NCBI GenBank assembly: GCA_035560235.1
Contig: DATMAG010000042.1
Location: 1 to 40,234 of the forward strand
Source of the DNA: DASRDU01 sp035560235
GTDB taxonomy: Bacteria; Acidobacteriota; Blastocatellia; RBC074
DNA length: 40,234 nt
Direction: 5' to 3'
In this document: piece after piece, positions 25,880-33,174 of the stretch
Layout: each line of letters opens with the position of its first letter
Numbering within the stretch: position 1 is the stretch's first letter
The notes under the pieces: model-generated
Seen by the model: only the letters and a program-made list of their open reading frames with translations
Told to the model about the DNA's origin: nothing
The model's database searches: none
Made by a program: the position numbers and the translations under genes

Positions 25880-25917
25880 GCAGAGATCTCCGTTCCCGAC
25901 GGAGCGGAGATCTCTGC
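25880..25917. terminator. Hairpin after tetraheme cytochrome gene
   Basis: Perfect 13-bp arms (GCAGAGATCTCCG and its inverse) with a 12-nt loop, 10 nt after the stop codon. No T-tract follows, so the function may be mRNA protection rather than classical termination. No other gene is seen in 25871-26081. Confidence 0.65.
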
Positions 25918-26081
25918 GTCAAAGCACCCGGCTTTCCGCTTCCGGCGGCCTGAACTGCTCAACTGTCTCGACTCAGCGTGTCTGCCTCAGCAACTGAAAG
26001 CTCTCCGTCGGCACGCGATCCCTGCGCCGTGCTGTGACTCGGCAGCTTTCGTCGTTATCTGATCGGGTAAGGAATCATCTC

Positions 26082-27689
26082 TCAGAGCCTCACCGCTTTC
26101 AGGGCTTCATCCGCGGCGCGCAGGCCGTGATGAAAGGCCTCTTCAAACAGCGCCACGCCGCTCAGATCGGAATGCGCGAAGTGAATGCCGCGATATGATT
26201 TCAAAGCCGCACGCCGCGCGCTGCCGTGAATAAAGCCCGGGCGCGGTGAAATCATCGCGTGGCCCCAGCGCATAACATCGAGTCGCGTGGTCAGTTCGCG
26301 AATCTCAGGATGCGCGCGCTGCAAATCAGACAGGACAACATCGGCCCACTGCGCGCGGTCAATGCTGAGCAGCTTCTTTCTCGCCGCCTGCTGATCGCCT
26401 TCGGTCAGCGGATAGTAATAAGTCAGCACCGTCGGCCCGCGTTCAGGCCCGCGCTGATGCGTTGCCGTGACGTAACCGAGCGAGGGACTCTCGTACAGCA
26501 CATTGTCCCACGCGAGCGGAAAGCCGCGACTCGCAGGTCGCTCATTCAGGTGCAGGTTCGCCACCATCCACGATCCGTAATGAAACTCCGCAACGTGCGC
26601 AGGCGGGTTTTCGCGCCAGGGTCGAATCACAAAGCGTGAAAGAAAATGCGGCGCGGCGAAAATGACCTGATCGGCGTGAATGCCCACAGCCGTGCTGCCG
26701 TCGTATGCGACCGCGATCACGTCAACGCCGGAATCGGTCGGCACGAGATCGGTTACAGCCAGTCCGGTTCTGACCTGCGCCTTCGCCTGGTTGTAAAGAT
26801 GCGCGATCAGCCGCCCGTTGCCTTCAGGCCAGGTGATGAACGGCTGCGTCTCGTGGCCCGGCCTGGGCAGGCGCGCGCAGAAGTAAAAGAGTCCTGCCCA
26901 CGCGCTCGTGTTTTCGAGAGACAATCCGTAATCATCGCGGCAGCCGTACTCGACAAACCACCGCAGGCGCGGCGAACTGAAACCGCGTTGGTTCATCCAC
27001 TGCGCCATTGAGATTCTGTCGAGCGCCGTGGCTTCAGCATCATCCGAGGACGCGGCCACCGGAATTGAAAAAGCCCGTCGCCCGCGCCTGTCGCGCCACG
27101 CCACCCACCGGTTGATTTCGGCATTGAAGCGGTCAAGCTGCGCCAGGTCGTCACCACTCGCGCCAGCCCGCAAATAAAGCCCTTCGTACCAGCGGCCACG
27201 ATAAAAGACGCGCTCTTCAGGATCGCGGCAGAGATACTGTTCAGCCACTATCGGGGAGCCGTCCTCAGCGCGGCCTTCGAGAATGCCCATTTCATCGAGC
27301 AGCGCAATCAGGTCGCTGTTACCGGACATCGGCACCGGCAGGTAATGCGCGCCCCAGGGATAAGCGCTGATCTGCGATCTGCCGCTGCGCGCCGTCCCGC
27401 CCGGTTCGTTTTCAAGTTCGAGCAGAGTGAAGTCAGTCAGGCCCGCTTTCAGCAAACGCCACGCCGCGCTCAGCCCGGCCACGCCTCCGCCGACAATCAC
27501 TACGCGTTTGCGCTCCCATTTGTCCGATGGCGGATTGAGCAGAGTGTAATCGCGCAGGCGATGGCCGACCTGATCAGATGCGCCGACGAGTTCACCCTCG
27601 GGCAGCGCAGATGCGGAGCGCAGATTGCAGGCCGCAAGCGCAGCGGGCAGGCCGAGAAAGGCTGCGAGAATTTCTCGTCTTGTTGGCAT
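26082..27689 (-). CDS. Tat-dependent FAD oxidoreductase (amine-oxidase-like), predicted lipoprotein
   Basis: A 535-residue flavoprotein. The N-terminus has a twin-arginine signal (PTRREILAAFLG) that ends in a lipobox-like ALAAC, so it may be exported folded and lipid-anchored. The FAD-binding Rossmann motif VVIVGGGVAGLSAAWRLL begins near residue 63, followed by ELENEPGGTARSG, the second part of amine-oxidase/protoporphyrinogen-oxidase-type FAD sites. The C-terminal motif HFAHSDLSGVALFEEAFHHG is the usual last FAD contact. It lies in a run of minus-strand genes with speD and a membrane aminopropyltransferase, so a polyamine or an aminopropylated product is a plausible substrate (inference). 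Its start is 3 nt after the DUF5615 stop and lacks a good ribosome site, suggesting coupling. Confidence 0.88.
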   Translation of the reverse strand: MPTRREILAAFLGLPAALAACNLRSASALPEGELVGASDQVGHRLRDYTLLNPPSDKWERKRVVIVGGGVAGLSAAWRLLKAGLTDFTLLELENEPGGTARSGRSQISAYPWGAHYLPVPMSGNSDLIALLDEMGILEGRAEDGSPIVAEQYLCRDPEERVFYRGRWYEGLYLRAGASGDDLAQLDRFNAEINRWVAWRDRRGRRAFSIPVAASSDDAEATALDRISMAQWMNQRGFSSPRLRWFVEYGCRDDYGLSLENTSAWAGLFYFCARLPRPGHETQPFITWPEGNGRLIAHLYNQAKAQVRTGLAVTDLVPTDSGVDVIAVAYDGSTAVGIHADQVIFAAPHFLSRFVIRPWRENPPAHVAEFHYGSWMVANLHLNERPASRGFPLAWDNVLYESPSLGYVTATHQRGPERGPTVLTYYYPLTEGDQQAARKKLLSIDRAQWADVVLSDLQRAHPEIRELTTRLDVMRWGHAMISPRPGFIHGSARRAALKSYRGIHFAHSDLSGVALFEEAFHHGLRAADEALKAVRL

Positions 27690-27692
27690 GGT

Positions 27693-28034
27693 TCAGAGCG
27701 GCAAATGAAGAACGCGATTTTCCCACTCTCCGGGTTCGGAACAGGCTGTCAGCAGAACCAGTTCTTCAATCGCCTGGCCAATTGGCATCAGACCTGGAAT
27801 CGCAAACACCCCGGCCATACTCTCACCTGCTTTCAGCCTTTCATATGCAAAGGCCGGAACCGTCTGAACGTCGTGAGTGACCAGAATGAGTCCTTCGTTT
27901 GCTGCCCAGGCGAGGATCTGCTGATCAGGGATTCCGCTCAGAGATGCTTCCTGAACTGTAAGAAGTTCTGCTTCGGGCAGCCGAAACCGCAAGCCGCGCA
28001 GAATGCGATGATCGAAGTTCTCGTCGAAGAGCAG
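27693..28034 (-). CDS. DUF5615 PIN-like toxin, without a standard start codon
   Basis: The protein body is a DUF5615 (Mut7-C/PIN-like) putative RNase: LLFDENFDHRILRGL with the first acidic pair, TVQEASLSGIPDQQIL, and LVTHDVQTVPAFAYERLKAG. The first standard start in this frame is a TTG at 27992, which would cut off the conserved DEN motif. Upstream codons in frame are TCG, TCA, TCC, ACG, CTC, CGA, CTG and then the domain, directly after the TAA of the DUF433 gene. I have placed the start at the CTG (28034) only as a working choice; readthrough of TAA, an unusual start or a disabled gene are alternatives. It pairs with the DUF433 gene upstream. Confidence 0.7.
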   Translation of the reverse strand: MLFDENFDHRILRGLRFRLPEAELLTVQEASLSGIPDQQILAWAANEGLILVTHDVQTVPAFAYERLKAGESMAGVFAIPGLMPIGQAIEELVLLTACSEPGEWENRVLHLPL

Positions 28035-28052
28035 TCGGAGCGTGGATGACGA

Positions 28053-28421
28053 TTATTCCTGATGATCATTGTCTGCCTGCTGCTGCATCGCCTGCCATCC
28101 GGACAGCAGCCGCTCGCGCAGCCCTCTGCGGTCAACGCTCAGCGGGCTGGCATCAATCATCCGGCGCACCTCTTCAGCGCGGGTTTCCTGCTGGCGCAGA
28201 TATTCATCCACTTCGGCGCGGTGGTTCAGGTAATAGCTGATTACCGCGTAAATATCGGCCAGCTTCAGTGATGGGAAACTGTCCTGGACCTGTTCGGCTG
28301 TTGCTCCCTGCTGATACTGATAAATGACTGACTCAAGCGACACGCGTGTGCCGGTGATCCGGATCGTGCCGCCTTCGTTCAGCGTCAGCGGGACTGGTTG
28401 TACTGATTCAAGCGTCATCAT
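28053..28421 (-). CDS. DUF433 family antitoxin-like protein
   Basis: A 122-residue DNA-binding-type protein of DUF433, which often forms a toxin-antitoxin-like pair with DUF5615. Visible features are the N-terminal beta strand with GGTIRITGTRVSLESVIYQY, the helix QGATAEQVQDSFPSLKLADIYAVISYYLNH (winged-helix-like core), and a charged C-terminal helix probably binding the partner. Two ATG codons (28421 and 28418) are possible starts; neither has a strong ribosome site. It lies 20 nt after the aminopropyltransferase stop on the same strand, interrupting an otherwise functionally coherent operon. The TAA is directly followed, in frame, by the toxin coding sequence. Confidence 0.88.
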   Translation of the reverse strand: MMTLESVQPVPLTLNEGGTIRITGTRVSLESVIYQYQQGATAEQVQDSFPSLKLADIYAVISYYLNHRAEVDEYLRQQETRAEEVRRMIDASPLSVDRRGLRERLLSGWQAMQQQADNDHQE

Positions 28422-28441
28422 AGAGGTTTCATTCTACAGGC

Positions 28442-29944
28442 TCACTGATACCGCTTCCACTCCGATTCGTAATACCGCACGAGCATCTGATTATCCAGCC
28501 GGTTGATTTCGACCGGCACCGGGCCGAGGTCGGCGGGCAGCAGAAACATTGCCTTCAGCGATTGTTCATTGAGAAAGCGCAGACCTTCAGGAACACGGGC
28601 CGGAATCTCGAACGCTTCAGTGCGCGCCAGCACAAAGCCCCATTCACCGAACGAAGGCACCGACAGATGATACGGCCTGACAGCAAAGCCCGCCGCTTCC
28701 ATCGTGCGGATGATGCACCAGTACGATGTGCGCGCAAAAAGCGGCGAGGTGGACTGCACCGAAACGGCTGCGCCCGGCGCGAGGCGCGCTTTGAGCAGCC
28801 GGTAAAACCGCGTCGTATAGAGTTTGCCGAGCGCAAAAGTATTCGGATCAGGGAAATCAACAATCGCGGCATCGAACTGTTCGCCGCCCTCTTCCAGCCA
28901 GATCATTGCATCCTGATTGATCACTCTGACGCGCCGGTCAGCGAAGGAGTTCTGATTGAGTTCAGCAAGCGGCTGAAAGTTTGCTGACAGCTTTGTCATC
29001 TCAGGGTCGAGATCAACGAGCGTAACCGATTCGACGCGCTGATAACGCAGCGCCTCTCTCAGCGCCAGCCCGTCGCCGCCGCCGAGAATCAGTACGCGGC
29101 GCGGATTCGCTGCCGCCATCAGCGGCGGATGCACCAGCGCCTCGTGATAGCGGTATTCGTCGGTTGATGAAAATTGCAGATGGCCGTTGAGGAAGAGCTG
29201 AAATCCGGCGCGGTTGCGCGTCACGATGATGCGCTGATAAGGCGTGTTGCGCGCATAGACAATCGGATCAGCGAAGAGATTATCCTCGGCAAGCGAAGTC
29301 AGCCGGTCGGCCTTGATGAGGCCGATGGCCAGCAGCACGATGACAATCGCCGCCCGCGCCCGCAGTCCGGTGGCGCGATTTCTGATCGAACTTTCAAGCA
29401 GCCACGTACTCCACAACCCTACGCCCGCATTGAGCAGCCCCATCACGAGCGAGGTTCGCACCAGCCCCAGGCGCGGAACCAGAAAGAGCGGAAAGAGCAG
29501 CGAAGCGATGAGGGCGCCGATGTAATCAAAGGTCAGCACCCGCGAAATGACATCCTTGAAATCGAGCAGGTCTTTCAGAATCCGCATCAGCAGCGGGATT
29601 TCAAGCCCGACCAGCGCGCCGATGGCGAAGACCAGCGGATAGAGCACAATCTGAAACTGATCGAAACGCGAAAAAGTGAGAAAGAGCAGCGGCGCTGACA
29701 ACCCGCCGAGCAGCGCCACGCCAAGCTGCACTTCGACAAACTTTGCGGCCAGCCCGCGCTCCAGAAAGCCCGACAGCCACGCGCCCGCGCCCATCGCGGA
29801 AAGATAGATCCCGATGATCAGCGAAAACTGCGTGACCGAATCGCCCAGCACATAACTCGCCAGCGTCCCGGCCAGCAGTTCATAGACCAGCCCGCAGACG
29901 GCGATGATCAGCACATTGAGAAACAGAAGCGGTGTGCGATTCAT
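28442..29944 (-). CDS. Membrane-fused spermidine synthase-like aminopropyltransferase
   Basis: A 500-residue fusion. Residues 1-215 form about seven membrane helices (for example LLFLNVLIIAVCGLVYELLAG, ILLGGLSAPLLFL-like). Residues about 225-460 are a spermidine synthase-type domain: DEYRYHEALVHPPL, nucleotide loop LILGGGDGLALREAL, acidic strand end LVDLDPEM, VINQDAMIWLEE, and catalytic-site VDFPDPNTFALGKLYTTRFY. These are the residues that hold decarboxylated AdoMet and the amine in SpeE. The substrate need not be putrescine; membrane fusion suggests an acceptor at or in the membrane (inference). speD in the same gene run would supply decarboxylated AdoMet. Both the start codon and the upstream gene's stop lie inside an inverted repeat (29939-30066). 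Confidence 0.92.
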   Translation of the reverse strand: MNRTPLLFLNVLIIAVCGLVYELLAGTLASYVLGDSVTQFSLIIGIYLSAMGAGAWLSGFLERGLAAKFVEVQLGVALLGGLSAPLLFLTFSRFDQFQIVLYPLVFAIGALVGLEIPLLMRILKDLLDFKDVISRVLTFDYIGALIASLLFPLFLVPRLGLVRTSLVMGLLNAGVGLWSTWLLESSIRNRATGLRARAAIVIVLLAIGLIKADRLTSLAEDNLFADPIVYARNTPYQRIIVTRNRAGFQLFLNGHLQFSSTDEYRYHEALVHPPLMAAANPRRVLILGGGDGLALREALRYQRVESVTLVDLDPEMTKLSANFQPLAELNQNSFADRRVRVINQDAMIWLEEGGEQFDAAIVDFPDPNTFALGKLYTTRFYRLLKARLAPGAAVSVQSTSPLFARTSYWCIIRTMEAAGFAVRPYHLSVPSFGEWGFVLARTEAFEIPARVPEGLRFLNEQSLKAMFLLPADLGPVPVEINRLDNQMLVRYYESEWKRYQ

Positions 29945-30066
29945 GAAGTGGTTGGTGGTCAGTGGTCAGTGGTCAGTAGTCAGTGGCAGGTTGAGTCTCC
30001 CGAAGCAGTTATTGTCAGGAACATCAACCAGCCACTAACCACCAGCCACTAACCACTATCCATGAA
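29939..30066. repeat. GGTCAGT-type repeat forming a long inverted repeat
   Basis: The left part (29949-29990) has tandem GGTCAGT/AGTCAGT words. The right part (30027-30059) has the inverse words CCACTAACC twice. Together they form an imperfect stem of about 40-50 bp that extends into the start codon of the aminopropyltransferase gene and the end of the DUF350 gene. Such repeats expand by slippage and are common between genes in several bacterial phyla. Confidence 0.8.
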
Positions 30067-30301
30067 CTGCCGCTGAGACGATCAGCGCGATGCCGATGAT
30101 AATTGAGCCGATGATGATGGCCAGCGCCGTGTTCTGGTCGTCTTCAATCTCTTTTTTGACTGAAAACGGAGTGACCTTCGTGACCACCCAGAAGGCAATG
30201 GCGAAGAGCACAATGCCGATCAGCGAAAAGACAATGGTTGAAAGGATCAGCTCGGGAAGCTGATTCAGCGGAATCAGCAGAAGCGGGGTGATGGTGGGCA
30301 T
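30056..30301 (-). CDS. DUF350 small membrane protein (YjfL-like)
   Basis: An 81-residue integral membrane protein with two helices: ELILSTIVFSLIGIVLFAIAFWVV (about 17-40) and ALAIIIGSIIIGIALIVSAA (about 59-78), joined by the polar loop KVTPFSVKKEIEDDQN that is typical of DUF350. The function is unknown. In other bacteria DUF350 genes occur with aminopropyltransferase, DUF4178 and PspA/YjfJ-type genes. Its ATG overlaps the stop of the upstream 60-residue gene by 1 nt (TAATG), so translation is coupled. Confidence 0.88.
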   Translation of the reverse strand: MPTITPLLLIPLNQLPELILSTIVFSLIGIVLFAIAFWVVTKVTPFSVKKEIEDDQNTALAIIIGSIIIGIALIVSAAVHG

Positions 30302-30483
30302 TACTTTCCTCCTCGATAGCCTGAATGCCAGAAATGGAATGAGCGATAACCGCCGGGCGACTGTCGCACGTCAGCCGGCACAACCTGGCGCGACTCATCG
30401 CCAAACTCCCTGCCGGTAAAGGCGACGTAACCATAAAAGCCCATGATCAGAACTCCGGTGAGCAGATAAAATTTACGAAGCAT
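30301..30483 (-). CDS. Small membrane-anchored protein of the polyamine/DUF350 cluster
   Basis: A 60-residue protein starting MLRKFYLLTGVLIMGFYGYV, i.e. one membrane anchor, followed by a polar region GREFGDESRQVVPADVRQSPGGYRSFHFWHSGYRGGK. The C-terminal Tyr/Phe/His/Trp-rich end with RGGK is notable. I start at ATG 30483, with AAGGAAA upstream, and not at the TTG two codons earlier. The stop overlaps the DUF350 start. Short proteins of this form (one helix, aromatic-Gly-rich tail) accompany DUF4178 genes; role unknown. Its tail could be an exposed ligand or acceptor (speculative). Confidence 0.78.
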   Translation of the reverse strand: MLRKFYLLTGVLIMGFYGYVAFTGREFGDESRQVVPADVRQSPGGYRSFHFWHSGYRGGK

Positions 30484-30519
30484 AGTCAAAGCTTTCCTTG
30501 TCCTGGAAAAGCAGGTGAA

Positions 30520-32439
30520 TCAGTCATCGCCACTACTGCTTTGATACGGATTGAATTCGCTGTCCTGCCAGCGTCGCTTTTCAAAATTCCACTGCGCCAG
30601 CAGCGTCAGTATCGGGATGATCGAAACTGCCGCCATAGCGAGCAGCCAGTAGAGCAGGCGCGGCACGCCCTGCACGATGCGAACGGTGAGCATCTGCGGC
30701 TCCTGCCATTTTTCCCACTGCACTTCCAGCCGCAGCGTGTATTTTCCGGCGGGCAGTGATGACAGATGAACATCGGGTTCCCGGCTGCCTTCGCTCCACG
30801 ATTCGCCGCCGTCCACGCCCGAGTAATATTCAACCGGCACGGCGAACGGCTGCACCAGTCCGGTCTCTTCATTGATCAGATCGCCTTCGGCGTAAACCCA
30901 GGTGTTGTTGACCGGAGCGGTGGCTGTGATTCTGATGTTCTCGCGGGCCTTCAGTTCAAACGGATCGGAAAAGAAGACCTGCGTGTCATCGGCGCTCTTG
31001 CGCGGTTCGAGCGTGAAGCTGTTTTTGTAAACCTCCCGGCGCGGCCCCGTGATGATGACCACCAGTCCGAGCAGAAAGACCGAGAGCAGCATCCAGCCCC
31101 ACAGCCGGTAAATGTACTTGTGCAGAAACGGCTGATTCGGCGCAACGCCAGTCGGGGCGGGCAGGCCGGAGATGCCCAGGGCCTGCTCGACCTCTTCCTT
31201 TTTCAGATAGGTTGCGAGCGACCAGTTGATCTCCTGCTGCGTTGCCTCCTTTGAAAGCATCAGCGGAGGACTGACGTAATCAGTTGCCTGAACGGCTTCG
31301 CCCACGCTGACCTTCCAGTAAAACTCGCCCAGAACATAAGCGACTCCGGCCCGCGCGTGCTGAAAGATTTTGAAGTCCCGGTCAGCATAGCGCGCCTTGT
31401 TGCCCTGATCCTCAACAGTGCCCGGCGCGAGCGTTTCGACAAAGCTCCAGTGCCCGTCGCTCTGCACGAGCCACCGAAAGCCGATCTTCGGCTCGTAAAG
31501 CAGATACTCTTCCCAGTAATAAGTCACGCCTTCAAAGACGACGAAGCGTTGCAGGTACCCGATGACCTGAAAGCTGCCGACCGTGAAATTACCTTTTGAT
31601 CCGATGGGAATGGCAGGCGTGACCAGGTTTTTGAGCGTCTCGAGATAACGAAGCTGACCCTGATTGATGTCAAGCAGCGAATTGCAGTTCGGACAGGTGA
31701 CGCGCTGCGCCTGATCGGGCACGCGCAGTTCCAGCCTGCCGCCGCAGTTCGGACAGTTCAACTGATGCGATTCGACGCGCCGCGCCTGACGTTTCGGCGC
31801 GGCTGCCGCAGCGAGGCCGAGGTCTTCAAGCGTCACTTCGCGCCCGATAAATAGCAGCGGCCTCGCTGAGTCCTCGCTGTAATCGAGCGTCGCAAATTCT
31901 CCGTGCGGCCCTGACAAATCGGCGTAAGCGTGCCGTTCACCCGGCACGAGCCGATACGGAATCTCGCCCTGCGCGCCGAGCGAAGTCGCCACTCCCTTTT
32001 CAGCAATCATCAGTGAGACCGCGCTCGAAATCGAACCGAGCCGCTGTCCCGGTTGCAGCGCTTCGAACGGCGGAATCAGCGCCTGCTGCGGCAATGATCT
32101 TTGAAAGGTCAGATAAAAACGGCCCTGCGCTTCGGCAATCCAGCCCCACCGCCCGTCCGAAAAGGCCGCGTACCATTCATCCCACACGCCGCCCATCTCG
32201 TGTCCGAGCTGAGCGCGCCCGGTCAGCTCAAAAGCGATGCCCTGATAAGCGCCGCGCAGACCGACCTGCAATGGCGAACCGGTCTCGACGAGTTCGGCCA
32301 CTTTGCCCAGGTCTTCAATCGCGCGATCACCCCGCGCCACAACCGAGCGGCAGTATTCGCAGACCACAACCACCGATAACCCGCGCCTGAATTCAACCGG
32401 CGCGCCGCAGGATGGACAGAAGGCCTGAACGACACTCAC
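30520..32439 (-). CDS. DUF4178 zinc-ribbon membrane protein
   Basis: A 639-residue protein. An N-terminal zinc ribbon (CPSCGAPV...CEYCRSVV) is followed by a DUF4178-type domain (GLRGAYQGIAFELTGRAQLGHEMGGVWDEWYAAF), a second zinc ribbon (CPNCGGRLEL...CPNCNSLL) and a second DUF4178-like copy (GSFQVIGYLQRFVVFEGVTYYWEEYLLY). Two C-terminal membrane helices (WMLLSVFLLGLVVIITG and LLYWLLAMAAVSIIPILTLLA) flank an exported beta-rich domain. I choose GTG 32439 since AGGAGA is just upstream; the frame to 32490 runs through a palindrome. The function is unknown. The architecture suggests a cytoplasmic sensing or binding part tied to an outside domain. Neighbours are speD, DUF350 and the aminopropyltransferase. 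Confidence 0.88.
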   Translation of the reverse strand: MSVVQAFCPSCGAPVEFRRGLSVVVVCEYCRSVVARGDRAIEDLGKVAELVETGSPLQVGLRGAYQGIAFELTGRAQLGHEMGGVWDEWYAAFSDGRWGWIAEAQGRFYLTFQRSLPQQALIPPFEALQPGQRLGSISSAVSLMIAEKGVATSLGAQGEIPYRLVPGERHAYADLSGPHGEFATLDYSEDSARPLLFIGREVTLEDLGLAAAAAPKRQARRVESHQLNCPNCGGRLELRVPDQAQRVTCPNCNSLLDINQGQLRYLETLKNLVTPAIPIGSKGNFTVGSFQVIGYLQRFVVFEGVTYYWEEYLLYEPKIGFRWLVQSDGHWSFVETLAPGTVEDQGNKARYADRDFKIFQHARAGVAYVLGEFYWKVSVGEAVQATDYVSPPLMLSKEATQQEINWSLATYLKKEEVEQALGISGLPAPTGVAPNQPFLHKYIYRLWGWMLLSVFLLGLVVIITGPRREVYKNSFTLEPRKSADDTQVFFSDPFELKARENIRITATAPVNNTWVYAEGDLINEETGLVQPFAVPVEYYSGVDGGESWSEGSREPDVHLSSLPAGKYTLRLEVQWEKWQEPQMLTVRIVQGVPRLLYWLLAMAAVSIIPILTLLAQWNFEKRRWQDSEFNPYQSSSGDD

Positions 32440-32460
32440 TGTTTGTTCTCCTGGATTGTG

Positions 32461-32481
32461 CGACAAGCTGCCAGCTTGTCG
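32461..32481. repeat. Perfect small palindrome, family C
   Basis: CGACAAGCTG, one base, CAGCTTGTCG: 10-bp arms. A near copy is at 32534-32554 and a decayed half at about 2363-2380. It lies in the gap between speD and the DUF4178 gene. Confidence 0.8.
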
Positions 32482-32529
32482 TTTCGTCAAGTGCAGGAAG
32501 TTGGTTTCTGAAACGCTCCAGCCGCAAAA

Positions 32530-32916
32530 TCAGCGACAAGCTGGCAGCCTGTCGAACATCTCCCGATCATCCTCACAGCCGCGTTGTATCGTGCGCACTG
32601 TGACGCGCTCTGCTGACAACAGCTCAGACAATCGCTCAGCCCAGGGCCATTCACGGCGCGGGCGGCAACAGTACAGATTGAACGTCGCCAGCCCCGCTTC
32701 GGGATAAGTGTGACAGGCCAGATGCGATTCAGTCAGCAGATACAGCCCCGTCACGCCGCCCGGTTCAGGAAAGCTGTGCCAGACGGGTTCGCCCAGCACG
32801 CACAGGTCAAGCTCTGCGATCACCAGTTCGCAAATCCCGCGCAGCCGTCGCCCGTCGCGCAAAGCTTCAGAAGCGCAGCCCGCTGCATCAATCATCCATT
32901 CGGCGCCGCCGTTCAT
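32530..32916 (-). CDS. speD: S-adenosylmethionine decarboxylase proenzyme, prokaryotic class
   Basis: A 128-residue enzyme that makes decarboxylated AdoMet, the aminopropyl donor. It belongs to the short (class 1B, Bacillus/Thermotoga-like) type, which self-cleaves before a serine to form its pyruvoyl group. The cleavage motif is TESHLACHTYPE with Ser64, His69 as processing residue, and Cys83 as the proton-donor position in NLYCCRP. ATG 32916 gives the family-normal start MNGGAEWMIDAAGC; the longer frame adds a non-family stretch. The last seven residues (DRLPACR) are encoded by a palindromic repeat (32534-32554), so the C-terminus was changed by repeat insertion. It is the donor-supply enzyme for the aminopropyltransferase at 28442. 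Confidence 0.94.
   Translation of the reverse strand: MNGGAEWMIDAAGCASEALRDGRRLRGICELVIAELDLCVLGEPVWHSFPEPGGVTGLYLLTESHLACHTYPEAGLATFNLYCCRPRREWPWAERLSELLSAERVTVRTIQRGCEDDREMFDRLPACR
32534..32554. repeat. Small palindrome, family C, inside the 3' end of speD
   Basis: CGACAAGCTG, one base, CAGCCTGTCG: as at 32461 with one arm mismatch. It overlaps the last codons of speD. Confidence 0.78.
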
Positions 32917-33071
32917 GATAATTCTCAGGATCAGGTGATAAACGAAAAGCGCACAGATCATAACCATGCCTTCGGCGGCTGGCAATTATCCGTGCGCCTT
33001 TGCAGCATACAGGCGGCAGTTTTTAACTCAGGGCATCCATTGCGGGGTGGTTGATTAAAACCGGTCTTCAG

Positions 33072-33158
33072 CAAAGACGGTGTCTGGAGTTCCAGCTTCA
33101 GCTGGCTGCGTTCCAAGCGGAAAGAACCAGCTGAAGCTGGAACTCCAGACACCGTCTC
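33072..33158. repeat. Long hairpin repeat, family B copy 2
   Basis: Arms at about 33075-33105 and 33126-33156 share the core GGAGTTCCAGCTTCAGCTGG with the copy at 3792-3877. The outer bases differ in a compensated way (GTGTCT/AGACAC here, GCGTTC/GAACGC there), so pairing is kept. It lies 17 nt downstream of the pyrG stop, fitting a terminator role. Confidence 0.87.
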
Positions 33159-33174
33159 CCGATGTGCCTGGTTT

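Noticed and set aside
32440..32490. Longer start for the DUF4178 protein
   Set aside because: The added residues are read from the family C palindrome; GTG 32439 has AGGAGA at correct spacing.
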